DNA from: Cognatazoarcus halotolerans
GTDB lineage: Bacteria > Pseudomonadota > Gammaproteobacteria > Burkholderiales > Rhodocyclaceae
DNA length: 64,000 nt
Assembly: GCF_009800965.1 (NCBI RefSeq)
Contig: NZ_WUAF01000002.1
Span: 108,299-172,298, forward strand
Direction of reading: 5' to 3'
Made by a program: the position numbers and the translations under genes. Below the pieces are notes generated by a model. That model ran no database searches. It saw only the letters and a list, made by a program, of their open reading frames with translations, and was not told where the DNA came from. Every line of letters begins with the position of its first letter. The first letter of the stretch is position 1. Positions 51,137 through 59,416 of this stretch are shown one piece after another.

Positions 51137-51865
51137 ATGGAATTCCTGTTCGATGGTGGTTTCTGGCTGTCGGTGCTGCAGATCATCGCCATCGATATCC
51201 TGCTCGGCGGCGACAACGCGGTGGTCATCGCGCTCGCCTGCCGACGCCTGCCCGAGCATCAGCGCAACCGCGGCATCTTCTGGGGTGTGATCGGGGCCAT
51301 CGGCCTGCGTATCGTGCTCATCTACTTTGCGCTCCATCTGCTTGCGCTGCCCTTTCTCAAGATCGTCGGCGGCCTGCTGCTCCTGTGGATCGGCGTCAAG
51401 TTGCTGCTGCCCGAGGGTGAGGACGAACATGGCCGTATAGAGGGCGGAACGACTTTGTTCTCCGCGGTGAGGACGGTGGTGATCGCCGACGCGGTGATGA
51501 GCCTGGATAATGTCATCGCGGTTGCCGCCGCGGCGAAGGGGGATATCGCGCTCGTCATCTTCGGCATCGTGGTGTCGATTCCGGTGATCGTGTGGGGCAG
51601 CAGATTCGTACTCAGGCTGATGGACCGCTTCCCGGTAGTGATCGTCCTCGGTGGCGCGCTGCTCGGATGGATTGCTGGGGGTATGCTGGTCGGCGATGTG
51701 GTGTGGCACGACCGGATTGCGGCTCGGCTGCCGCACGCTGCGCTGGTGGCGGGTTTGGCGGGGGCAGCGCTGGTGGTGTTTGTCGGGCGTTGGCTGTCGG
51801 GGCGGATGACAGCCCGCAGCGCGCCGCTGCGTGAGATACCGCTGGACGGGCACGGTGACGGATAG
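51137..51865 (+). CDS. TerC family membrane protein
   Basis: 242-residue TerC/YjbE-like protein with seven or so membrane segments. The Asp-containing motifs 'ILLGGDNAVVIALACR' and 'VMSLDNVIAVAAAAKGD' are typical, and members are linked to metal (Mn) export. Start at 51137; an earlier open frame upstream is ignored. I looked for a yybP-ykoY-type leader upstream and saw no convincing one. It precedes a universal stress protein gene by 10 bp. Confidence 0.9.
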   Translation: MEFLFDGGFWLSVLQIIAIDILLGGDNAVVIALACRRLPEHQRNRGIFWGVIGAIGLRIVLIYFALHLLALPFLKIVGGLLLLWIGVKLLLPEGEDEHGRIEGGTTLFSAVRTVVIADAVMSLDNVIAVAAAAKGDIALVIFGIVVSIPVIVWGSRFVLRLMDRFPVVIVLGGALLGWIAGGMLVGDVVWHDRIAARLPHAALVAGLAGAALVVFVGRWLSGRMTARSAPLREIPLDGHGDG

Positions 51866-51875
51866 GGGAAAGGCG

Positions 51876-52304
51876 ATGACGCTGCGGGTACTGGTTGCGG
51901 TTGACGGCTCGCTGCCTTCGGGCAGGGCGCTTGGGCATGTGATCGACCTGGTGCGGGCAGGGGCCGGGCTCGAGATCCACATACTGAATGTCCAGATTCC
52001 GGTCGAGTCCGGGCATGTGCGCATGTTCGTCACGCCCGAGGAGATCGACGGCTGGTATCGCGACGAGGGTATCGCCGAACTCGAGCCGTCGCGCATTGCG
52101 CTCGATGCGGCAGGCATCGGGTACACCCAGCACATCGCGGTCGGCCATCTGGTCGAGACGATCTGCCGCTACGCTGCCGAGCAGGCGTTCGACATACTGG
52201 TGATGGGAACGCGTGGACGAAGGGGACTGGGCGGCGCCTTGATGGGGTCGGTCGCCCGTGGCGTGCTGGCTGCGACGACGATACCGCTCACCCTGGTGAA
52301 ATGA
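51876..52304 (+). CDS. Universal stress protein, UspA family
   Basis: 142-residue UspA-domain protein beginning 'MTLRVLVAVDGSLPSGRALG'. The nucleotide-binding pattern G-x2-G-x9-G-S is present in 'GTRGRRGLGGALMGSVARG', so ATP binding is expected. GGGGAAAGG precedes the start. It is probably co-transcribed with the TerC gene 10 bp upstream. Confidence 0.9.
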   Translation: MTLRVLVAVDGSLPSGRALGHVIDLVRAGAGLEIHILNVQIPVESGHVRMFVTPEEIDGWYRDEGIAELEPSRIALDAAGIGYTQHIAVGHLVETICRYAAEQAFDILVMGTRGRRGLGGALMGSVARGVLAATTIPLTLVK

Positions 52305-52316
52305 TGCCCCCGGCTT

Positions 52317-52829
52317 TTAGCGTGTCGTGTCGCCATCCGTCGTGACGACGCGGGCGCTGGTCCGCGCCCGTTCGGCGATCCGTGCAAGCAGCGCCCTTGC
52401 GTCCCGGTCGCCGGGGGTGTCGGTGGCTGGCGTGCGATAGACCATTTTCACCCTGCCGGGCTGGCTTTTGAGCTCGTAGATCCCGATGCTCAGGGGGCAC
52501 AGGGCGATGTTGTCGGGGTTTTCCAGGGCCAGTCTCGCGGCGATGCGCACGCTGCAGAAGGCGAAGACTTCCGCGTTTCGGTAGATGTTGCCGTGATGAC
52601 CGAGATCGGCTTCGGTGCGCTCGAGCATCGCGCCGAAGCCACTCACCGACGAAACGAGCAGCCCCTCGTCCTCGATCGATTCGATGAGCGCTTCACGGGT
52701 GCGTGCATAGGTGCTTGGTGCGATCTCGAGCGAGGTCGGGCCAGCCGCGTGTGATGGTGGGGCGGCAACGCAGAAGAGGCTCGCGGTCATGGCAAGGAGC
52801 CATGCCCCCGTGTTCAGGTAAGGACCCAT
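52317..52829 (-). CDS. DUF302 periplasmic protein at the end of the PQQ operon
   Basis: 170-residue protein with an N-terminal signal peptide ('LLAMTASLFCVAAPPSHA') followed by a DUF302-like region ('TREALIESIEDEGLLVSSVS', 'EVFAFCSVRIAARLALEN'). It overlaps the end of pqqD by 16 bp, so it is likely co-transcribed. Function unknown; the family is seen in many Proteobacteria. A link to PQQ is only an inference from position. Confidence 0.75.
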   Translation of the reverse strand: MGPYLNTGAWLLAMTASLFCVAAPPSHAAGPTSLEIAPSTYARTREALIESIEDEGLLVSSVSGFGAMLERTEADLGHHGNIYRNAEVFAFCSVRIAARLALENPDNIALCPLSIGIYELKSQPGRVKMVYRTPATDTPGDRDARALLARIAERARTSARVVTTDGDTTR

Positions 52830-53071
52830 CCCTTGGATTCCGCTTCTGAAAAGAAGCGGTATACACCTTCGGCAATGACGCCGTCCGGCGCGTCGAACTT
52901 TTGCTGCAAGGCGTCGATGATCTCGGGCGCACTGCGCCTGCCGTCGCACAGCGCGAGGATTTCACCCGCGCTGCCGTTGAGCTTGACCACGCCTTCGGGA
53001 AACAGCAGTAAATGGGCCTGCTGGGCGGGTTCCCAGCGCAGGATGAAGCGGGGGGCGATCGAGGGAGTCAT
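52814..53071 (-). CDS. pqqD: PqqD, RiPP recognition element of PQQ synthesis
   Basis: Small peptide-binding chaperone of 85 residues that holds the precursor PqqA and presents it to PqqE. The family pattern 'LLLFPEGVVKLNGSAGEIL' plus ALCDG and 'FFSEAESKGWV' near the end are present. It is preceded by pqqA (43 bp) and followed by the DUF302 gene (16-bp overlap). In the usual order pqqD is next to pqqC or pqqE. Confidence 0.93.
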   Translation of the reverse strand: MTPSIAPRFILRWEPAQQAHLLLFPEGVVKLNGSAGEILALCDGRRSAPEIIDALQQKFDAPDGVIAEGVYRFFSEAESKGWVLT

Positions 53072-53114
53072 GACGAGCCTCCTGGCGATGCGGGGCCTGG
53101 CCCCGCACCCGGGT

Positions 53115-53189
53115 TCAGCGGACGTAGACGTAGGCGGTGACTTCGAAGCCGAGGCGGATTTCCTGATAGGCGGGGGTTTCCCAGGTCAT
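53115..53189 (-). CDS. pqqA: PqqA, PQQ precursor peptide
   Basis: 24-residue ribosomal peptide from which PQQ is made: PqqE joins Glu16 and Tyr20, both present in 'GFEVTAYVYVR' (Glu16, Tyr20). The N-terminal 'MTWETPAYQEIRLG' is typical. It has an AAAGGAG ribosome-binding site. It lies between pqqC and pqqD, not at the operon head, about 110 bp after the pqqC stop. That gap contains a 7-bp inverted repeat (53212-53218 with 53223-53229). Confidence 0.93.
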   Translation of the reverse strand: MTWETPAYQEIRLGFEVTAYVYVR

Positions 53190-53298
53190 GATGCGCTCCT
53201 TTGGTGGTGGGCGACGACGGCTGTCGTCGGTGAACACAGTGTCGATCATCCCGGCCCGGCCTGCCGTCGAAATAAGCCGTGAGCCGGGCTCGCGAAAT

Positions 53299-54063
53299 TC
53301 ATGATTCCAGCGCGGAGGGTCGGTCGCGGCGCATCGGCAGGTAATCGCCGAAGCCGTCGATGTCCACCCGACAATAGTTCAGCAGCATGGCGTCGAGCAT
53401 GCTCCACAGGACGTCGAGCTTGAACTGCAGGATGTCGGTCGCCCGGCGCTGTTCGTCGCGCGTGCGAAAGTGCGTGAGCGTGATCTCCAGCCCGTGTTCG
53501 ACATCGCGGCGGGCCTCGGAGAGCCGGCGCCGGAAGTAGCCGTAGCCTTCCGTGTCGACCCACGGATAGTGCGTCGGCCAGTTGTCGAGGCGCGATTGAT
53601 GAATGGCCGGGGCGAACAGCTCGGTGAGCGACGCGGCCGCGGCTTCCTGCCAGGGTCGCTGCCGGGCAAAGTTTACATAGGCATCGACCGCAAAGCGCAC
53701 GCCTGGCAGCACATGGCGCTCCGACACGACTTCGTCGCGGCTCAGCCCGACGGCCTCGCCGAGGCGGATCCATGCCTCGATGCCGCCTGGCTCGCCGTCG
53801 CGCCCGTCGTGGTCGATGATGCGCTGGACCCAGTGGCGGCGGATCTCGCGGTCGGGACAGTTGGCGAGGATCGCGGCATCCTTGATCGGGATGTTGAGCT
53901 GGTAGTAGTAGCGGTTCGCAACCCAGCCCTTCAGCTGGCGGCGGTCCAGCCGGCCCTGGTGCATCATCTGCTGGAAGGGGTGGTGGATGTGATAGCGGTC
54001 ACCCATGCTGCGCAGGGCGGCCTCGAACAGTTCGGTCGAAAGCGGTGGGGCGTGACGGTCCAT
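53299..54063 (-). CDS. pqqC: PqqC, pyrroloquinoline-quinone synthase
   Basis: Cofactorless oxidase of 254 residues performing the final ring closure and oxidation to PQQ. Visible are '[20 protein letters not shown]', '[19 protein letters not shown]' and '[18 protein letters not shown]'. It follows pqqB by 12 bp. Confidence 0.96.
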   Translation of the reverse strand: MDRHAPPLSTELFEAALRSMGDRYHIHHPFQQMMHQGRLDRRQLKGWVANRYYYQLNIPIKDAAILANCPDREIRRHWVQRIIDHDGRDGEPGGIEAWIRLGEAVGLSRDEVVSERHVLPGVRFAVDAYVNFARQRPWQEAAAASLTELFAPAIHQSRLDNWPTHYPWVDTEGYGYFRRRLSEARRDVEHGLEITLTHFRTRDEQRRATDILQFKLDVLWSMLDAMLLNYCRVDIDGFGDYLPMRRDRPSALES

Positions 54064-54075
54064 GGCGGATGTCTC

Positions 54076-54993
54076 CTAGAGTTCGATCTTCATGCCGTCG
54101 AAGGCCACTTCGATGTCCGCGTTCTGCAGCATCCGTCGCTCATGGCTGGCCGAATCGAGTATCGGGTTGGTGTTGTTGATGTGGATGAGGATGCGGCGCG
54201 CGCTCGCGTAGGGCGACAGGCGGGCGATCATGCCGTCGCCGCCGGATTGCGGCAGGTGGCCGATTTCCCTGGCGGTCTTGCGCGAGAGGCCGAGGCGGAT
54301 CATCTCGTCGTCGGTCCAGAAGGTGCCGTCCACCATGATGCAGTCGGCCTGGGCCAGGAACTCGTCGAGGTGCGGTTCGATCGCGCCGAGGCCGGGCGCA
54401 TAGAACAGCTTTCGGCTGCTGCGCAGATCCTCGACCAGCAGGCCGATATTGTCCTCGCGGTGAGCGCGGCCGCGACGCGGCGAGAACGGCGGTGGCTGGC
54501 TCGCCAGCGCCACCGGCGTGAAGCGCAGGTCCGGCAATTCGGGCAGTGAAAATGGCGTTGGCGGGTCGGCGCGCAGCGGGTGCCAGTCGACGCCGCAGAA
54601 GTGCTGCAGCACGCCGAAAACCGGATTGCCGGTAGTGAGGTCCTGGTGCACCGGTTCGGTGCACCACACCGGTAGCTGCGAGGCGCGCTCGCGCAGCATG
54701 AACAGGCCGGTGGTGTGATCGATCTGCGCGTCCACAAGGATCACGGCGCTGATGCCGCTGTCGCGCAACATGCGGGCGGGCTGCAGTTCCGGGTGCTGTT
54801 TGAGCTGCGCGAGAATATCCGGCGAGGCATTGATGAGTGCCCAATGCACGCCGTCCGCGCTGATCGCGATCGACGACTGGGTGCGGGCGCGGAAGCGCGG
54901 GTCGCCCGCGCGTACGCCCGCGCAGTTGTGGCAGTTGCAGTTCCATTGCGGAAAGCCGCCGCCGGCGGCCGAGCCGAGTACGAGGATCTTCAT
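54076..54993 (-). CDS. pqqB: PqqB, metallo-hydrolase-fold hydroxylase of PQQ synthesis
   Basis: 305-residue metallo-beta-lactamase-fold protein starting 'MKILVLGSAAGGGFPQWNCN', with metal-site residues in 'VILVDAQIDHTTGLF' and a Cys pair in 'CNCHNCAGVRAG'. It oxidises the tyrosine ring of the crosslinked intermediate. The start codon overlaps the pqqE stop (ATGA at 54990-54993). Confidence 0.95.
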   Translation of the reverse strand: MKILVLGSAAGGGFPQWNCNCHNCAGVRAGDPRFRARTQSSIAISADGVHWALINASPDILAQLKQHPELQPARMLRDSGISAVILVDAQIDHTTGLFMLRERASQLPVWCTEPVHQDLTTGNPVFGVLQHFCGVDWHPLRADPPTPFSLPELPDLRFTPVALASQPPPFSPRRGRAHREDNIGLLVEDLRSSRKLFYAPGLGAIEPHLDEFLAQADCIMVDGTFWTDDEMIRLGLSRKTAREIGHLPQSGGDGMIARLSPYASARRILIHINNTNPILDSASHERRMLQNADIEVAFDGMKIEL

Positions 54994-56135
54994 TGCACCT
55001 CCTCGGTCGCTTCGGCGATCACCGCAGTGGCTGCCCGCTTGACCAGCGGCATGTGGAAATGGATCGGCTGGCCCGCCCGCCGGGTGATCTCAGCGACCTC
55101 CCGGTGGTCGGGCGAGCGGCTGCAGGCGGGGTCGGTGGCGGCGGCATCGCCGGTAAGCAGAAAGGCCTGACAGCGGCAGCCGCCGAAGTCCTTCTCCTTG
55201 TCCGGGCATTCGCGGCAGGTCGGCGACATCCAGTCGAAACCGCGAAAACGCTTGAACAGCGGCGACTCGTTCCAGATCCAGTCGAGGCTGTGCATGCGCA
55301 CCGAGGGGAACTCGAGTCCGGGGAGCACCCGCGCCTCGACACAGGGCATCGGAATACCATCGGGTGCGATCGTCAGGTGGATGTTGCCCCAGCCGTTCAT
55401 GCATGCCTTTGGGCGGCCTTCGTAATAGTCGGGGATCACGAAATAGAGGGTCATGCCGTGTTCGCCGCGCTTGCCCGCCTCGCGCCAGCGCTCGACCACC
55501 TGTTCGGCTTCGCGCAGCGCTTCGAGCGAGGGCATCAGCTCGGCGCGGTTCATCAGGGCCCAGTTGTAGTACTGGATGTTGGCAAGCTCCACGTACTCGA
55601 TACCGAGCTCGGCCGCCCAGCGCAGCAGCGCATCGATCTCGCCGAGGTTGTGACGGAAGAGCGGTACGTTGAGCACCATCGGCAGACCGCGTGCCTTGAC
55701 CATGCGGGCGGCTTCGAGCTTGAGCGCATGGGCGCGGGCATCGACGAGGCGGTCGGTGAGCGTTGCGGTCGAGGCCTGCAGCGAGAGCTGCACCTGCCGC
55801 AGGCCGGCTGCGATCAGTGCGTCGAGACGCGCTTCGGTGAGCCCCACGCCAGAGGTGATGAGGTTGGTGTAGAAGCCGAGCTTGTCGGCATGCGCGACAA
55901 GCACTTCGAGATCGTCACGCAGCAGCGGTTCGCCACCCGAAAGACCGAGCTGCACGGCGCCGAGCGCGCGGGCTTCGGTGAGGACGCGCTTCCACTCGTC
56001 GGTGTCGAGCTCGTTGGCGGTGTAAGCCGCATAGTCGAGCGGGTTGCTGCACCAGCTGCATTTGAGCGGGCAGCGGTAGGTCAGCTCTGCGGTCAGCCAC
56101 ATCGGCAGGCCGCGGGGAATGGAGAGGTCGGACAT
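54990..56135 (-). CDS. pqqE: PqqE, radical SAM enzyme of PQQ synthesis
   Basis: Radical SAM/SPASM enzyme of 381 residues that forms the Glu-Tyr carbon bond in PqqA. The SAM cluster motif is Cys22-x3-Cys26-x2-Cys29 in 'CPLKCSWC'; a C-terminal SPASM cysteine group is seen in 'SPTCRECPDKEKDFGGCRC'. It is the first gene of the operon, unlike the usual pqqA-first order. AAGGAG precedes the ATG at 56135. A GC-rich stem lies in its leader. Confidence 0.96.
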   Translation of the reverse strand: MSDLSIPRGLPMWLTAELTYRCPLKCSWCSNPLDYAAYTANELDTDEWKRVLTEARALGAVQLGLSGGEPLLRDDLEVLVAHADKLGFYTNLITSGVGLTEARLDALIAAGLRQVQLSLQASTATLTDRLVDARAHALKLEAARMVKARGLPMVLNVPLFRHNLGEIDALLRWAAELGIEYVELANIQYYNWALMNRAELMPSLEALREAEQVVERWREAGKRGEHGMTLYFVIPDYYEGRPKACMNGWGNIHLTIAPDGIPMPCVEARVLPGLEFPSVRMHSLDWIWNESPLFKRFRGFDWMSPTCRECPDKEKDFGGCRCQAFLLTGDAAATDPACSRSPDHREVAEITRRAGQPIHFHMPLVKRAATAVIAEATEEVQ

Positions 56136-56170
56136 CGCGTCACTCCTTGATCGTGCGCTCATCGTGCCGG

Positions 56171-56187
56171 GCCGGCGCGGCGCCGGC
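56171..56187 (-). repeat. Inverted repeat in the pqqE leader
   Basis: A 17-base, nearly closed palindrome (56171-56187), 36 bp upstream of the pqqE start. It may fold in the leader RNA. Confidence 0.35.
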
Positions 56188-56245
56188 GTGCAGATGGCGT
56201 CCGCTTGTCACTGGCGAATTTCTTGATATGCGGCGTCGAAAAAAA

Positions 56246-56265
56246 GCGGCGCCCGAAGGCGCCGC
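56246..56265 (-). terminator. Rho-independent terminator of the porin gene
   Basis: An 8-bp stem (56246-56253 and 56258-56265, CGAA loop) followed on the minus strand by seven T. It lies 76 bp past the porin stop and upstream of pqqE, so the pqq genes need their own promoter. Confidence 0.85.
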
Positions 56266-56341
56266 AATCACGAGGAAGAAACATGCCGGGAAGCACGATG
56301 AGCGAGGGAGAGCATCGAAATCCCCGGTGCAACAGGCAGGG

Positions 56342-57511
56342 TCAGAAGAAGATGACACCGCCGAGCGAGATGGTGCGGGCCTTGAAGCTGTCGCCATACA
56401 GGTCCGCGCCGCTTTTCTTTTCCTGGTTGTATTCGCCAACCAGGGTGATGTACTTGTTGAGGGTGTGATAGACGCCAAGCGTCACGCCACGACTCTTGTT
56501 GGTTTCGGTGAGCGTGCCGCTCTTGTCCTTGTTCTCGCCATAGTTCAGGCCGACCTTGGTCTTGCCGAACTTGTAGGTGCCCTGCAGGAAGTAGCCCTGG
56601 CTGTCGGTTTCGCCGAACGGTGAGAAGAACTGTGCGCCGACCGTCGAAAGACCGAGACCCTTGCCGTCGAAGCCGTAGGCGACTGCCTCGAAGTTGCCGA
56701 AGCCGACCTTGGCGCCGAGTTCGAAGCCGCGCGCATTGAAGGTCGGCGTGTTGGCCACGCCGCCGTCGGTGCTCTGGTGTACCAGGCCGCCCCACACCGA
56801 GCCCGGCGTCGCGCCTTTCCAGTCATAGCTGGCGATGGCCTGGAAGCCCGGCGTGCTGGTTTCGCCGCTGCCGATGAAATCCTTCGGCTGGAAGATGCCG
56901 GCCGATGCGGAGAAGCCGTTCATGTCCGGCGTGGTGTAGGTGATCTGCGGCTGGAAACCGGTGTACATGTAGCCGTGGCCGATCATCCCGAAGGTGGTGT
57001 TGAACGGGATCGACGCGTTGGTGGCGCCGCCCAGGCCGAGCAGGGTCATGTCGGAGAGGATGATCTTCTGCGCGAACAGGCCGATGTCACGGCCGAACTT
57101 GACCGTCCCCATGCTGTCGTTGCCGAACTGGAAGTACAGGTTGCGCACGTCGATCTGCGAGAACGGGCTGGTGGAACCGGCGGTGGAGCCTGCGCCCGGC
57201 GCGGTCGGCAGGCCGACCACGGTCGACGAATCGTTGATGCCCGGAGCAAGGCCGACGTGGGCCTTGATGTCCATGCCTTCGGTCTTGGTGGTGAACACGA
57301 AGTTGATCCAGCCTGGCAGCAGGCCGTTGGTAAGCGCCGAGTTGTCGGTCTTTGCGCCATTGTCATTGACCGAACGGAAAGAGTAGAAGCCGTTGATGGT
57401 GCCGTTGATGTCCAGGGTGGCATCGCCCTGGGTGAAGCTTACCGCCTGGGCGCTGCCGGCTGCCGAAACGAAGGCCAGGCTCACAAGCTTGGCAATGGTG
57501 GATCTCTTCAT
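56342..57511 (-). CDS. Outer-membrane porin
   Basis: Gram-negative general porin (porin_4 type), 389 residues. A signal peptide ('STIAKLVSLAFVSAAGSAQA') is followed by short amphipathic beta-strands, and the protein ends in 'SLGGVIFF', with the terminal Phe used for outer-membrane insertion. Solute specificity cannot be told. The open frame extends upstream of the signal peptide to 57649, but the start at 57511 is set by it. Confidence 0.9.
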   Translation of the reverse strand: MKRSTIAKLVSLAFVSAAGSAQAVSFTQGDATLDINGTINGFYSFRSVNDNGAKTDNSALTNGLLPGWINFVFTTKTEGMDIKAHVGLAPGINDSSTVVGLPTAPGAGSTAGSTSPFSQIDVRNLYFQFGNDSMGTVKFGRDIGLFAQKIILSDMTLLGLGGATNASIPFNTTFGMIGHGYMYTGFQPQITYTTPDMNGFSASAGIFQPKDFIGSGETSTPGFQAIASYDWKGATPGSVWGGLVHQSTDGGVANTPTFNARGFELGAKVGFGNFEAVAYGFDGKGLGLSTVGAQFFSPFGETDSQGYFLQGTYKFGKTKVGLNYGENKDKSGTLTETNKSRGVTLGVYHTLNKYITLVGEYNQEKKSGADLYGDSFKARTISLGGVIFF

Positions 57512-57641
57512 GGATTGTCTCCGTATGTCTGGTCTTTGTCTGCGCTGCACGAGCGGTGCCGCGCCCTCCCTGGCAGGCCGGGTCCTCCGGAGCCTGCGCG
57601 TCGTGACGCATGGAGCAGATCGCAAGGCGCGTGCCTCTCGG

Positions 57642-57660
57642 GTTGGCATGTCATGCCAAC
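57642..57660. promoter_or_regulatory. 19-bp palindrome, possible operator
   Basis: Perfect 9-bp arms (57642-57650 and 57652-57660) around one base. It lies about 131 bp upstream of the porin start and 320 bp from the osmC-like start, within 469 bp of intergenic DNA. I see no other notable element or gene in that gap apart from a 6-bp repeat flanking 57936-57958. Confidence 0.45.
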
Positions 57661-57980
57661 GTTCTTTCGGTTAGGTCGAAAACCGAGATCTGGCGCGGCT
57701 TGCGTACAAAATCGCCTTGCCCGTCAGGGGTTTGCACTGGGCGTCCAAGTGTTGCGGATTGGAGCAGGCGGCGTTGCGCGACGAAGCAGGTGATACCGCT
57801 CGACCTGATGCAAGCTGGAGCAGATCGGGCGTGGAGATCGCTCGGGCGGGGGCGGAGGAGGGCGCGGGGAAGGACCGGAAGGCAGGCGATGGCGGGTGTT
57901 TGGTTGCAGTCCCGGTTAGCAGTCCGTCGCCAGTCGATGTAAAAGGATGGATATCGACAGTGTGATGCGAGGCGTAATCA

Positions 57981-58481
57981 ATGGAGCACAACTTTACGAC
58001 CGGGATCGTATGGACCGGTAATCGCGGCGAGGGCACGCGCAGCTATCGTGGCTATGACCGGACCTGGGACATCGCAGTGCCGGGAAAGGCGGTGGTGCAT
58101 TGTTCGAACGACCCGATGCTGGGCGGGGATCCGGCCAAGATGAATCCCGAGGACTTGCTTCTTTCGGCGCTCTCGGCCTGTCACATGCTCTGGTATCTGC
58201 ACTACGCGAGCGACGCGGGGATCGTCGTGCTCGCCTACCGGGACGAGCCGGTGGGTTATGGTGAGACCCTGCCGTCGGGAGCGGGCCGTTTCGTTTCGGC
58301 GGAACTCCGGCCGGAAATCACCGTCGGCGCCGGGACGGACATCGCCGCGGCCGAAAGGATTCACGGCCGGATACACGAGGTGTGCTTCATCGCCCGTTCG
58401 GTGAGTTTTCCCGTCTCGTACCGCGCCCGCTTCCACGTGGCCGACGACTCGGGGTCGGGCGACCGGCACGCACCCGGCTGA
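57981..58481 (+). CDS. OsmC family protein
   Basis: OsmC/Ohr-fold protein of 166 residues. The family's first Cys is in 'LLLSALSACHMLWYLHYA' and the second in 'HEVCFIARSVSFPV', the pair expected for a peroxidase. It could reduce organic hydroperoxides. It stands alone, divergent from the porin and convergent with the peptidase. Confidence 0.88.
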   Translation: MEHNFTTGIVWTGNRGEGTRSYRGYDRTWDIAVPGKAVVHCSNDPMLGGDPAKMNPEDLLLSALSACHMLWYLHYASDAGIVVLAYRDEPVGYGETLPSGAGRFVSAELRPEITVGAGTDIAAAERIHGRIHEVCFIARSVSFPVSYRARFHVADDSGSGDRHAPG

Positions 58482-58511
58482 AGCGTGAGGCGACGGCGCG
58501 AGCCTGGTGTT

Positions 58512-59399
58512 TCAGGACGTCAGCGCATCCAGCGCGGCGAGGCTTGCTGCCAGGATTTCCGGATCGAACTGCCCATGTCCGGCGCCCGGAATCTCCTGCA
58601 ATCGCAATGAAGGGCAGGCGCCGGCCAGCGCCCGTGCGGCGCCTGGTGGGCAGATCGGGTCGTTGTCACCTTGGACGATGATGCCCGGCAAGACATGCCG
58701 GGCGGCCGCCTCGAGCAGTGTCGCTGCACGCGGATAAGCGTGCCGCGCCAGATAGTGAAGCTGGAGCCGGGTCTTCGCGATTGCGCTGGCCTCCGGCGGC
58801 GCGTCGGCAATCGTCTCGCCCATCAGCGCCGCCTCATGGGCCAACCACCGGCGTGTGATCTCTGCGCGGACACTGGCGGGACCGGATTCGAAATCGTGCT
58901 GCAGGCGGCGGATGCAGTCGCGGGCCGCCTCGTTCTCGGTGCGGCCTTGAAAGTTCGCCAGATAGGCATCCAGTTCGCGATCGCCGCCGAGAAAGATCCC
59001 GCGCAGCAACAGTGCGCGCACCCGTTCCGGACGCGTGGCTGCGTAGGCCAGCGCCAGCAGGCTGCCCCACGAGCCGCCCCAGACCAGCCAGGCTTCGATG
59101 CCGAGGTGGACGCGAATCAGTTCGATGTCGGCCACCAGGTGTTCGGCGGAATTGGCCCGGATCTCGCCGGCCGGGCGGCTGCGGCCGCAGCCGCGCTGGT
59201 CGAAGAGGATGGCGCGGTGACGCCGTGGATCGAAAAGGCGGCGATGTCGGTCGGTGCACATGCTGCCCGGCCCACCGTGGAGAAAGATCACCGGGAAGCC
59301 GTCGCGCGGGCCGCAGTCCTCCACGTAGAGTTCGTGGCCGTCACCCGCCGCCAGCCGATGGACCGCGCGGGGCTCGGCGGGCGGATGAAGTCCGGCCAC
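58512..59399 (-). CDS. pip: Proline iminopeptidase (alpha/beta hydrolase)
   Basis: S33 prolyl aminopeptidase, 295 residues. The oxyanion-side motif 'VIFLHGGPGSMCTDRHRRLF', nucleophile Ser in 'WLVWGGSWGSLLALAYA', and catalytic His in 'EIPGAGHGQFDPE' are intact. It removes N-terminal Pro from peptides. It follows the TonB receptor by 17 bp, so is probably co-transcribed with it. Confidence 0.92.
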   Translation of the reverse strand: MAGLHPPAEPRAVHRLAAGDGHELYVEDCGPRDGFPVIFLHGGPGSMCTDRHRRLFDPRRHRAILFDQRGCGRSRPAGEIRANSAEHLVADIELIRVHLGIEAWLVWGGSWGSLLALAYAATRPERVRALLLRGIFLGGDRELDAYLANFQGRTENEAARDCIRRLQHDFESGPASVRAEITRRWLAHEAALMGETIADAPPEASAIAKTRLQLHYLARHAYPRAATLLEAAARHVLPGIIVQGDNDPICPPGAARALAGACPSLRLQEIPGAGHGQFDPEILAASLAALDALTS

Positions 59400-59416
59400 G
59401 GGGCGGGGACGCCGGC

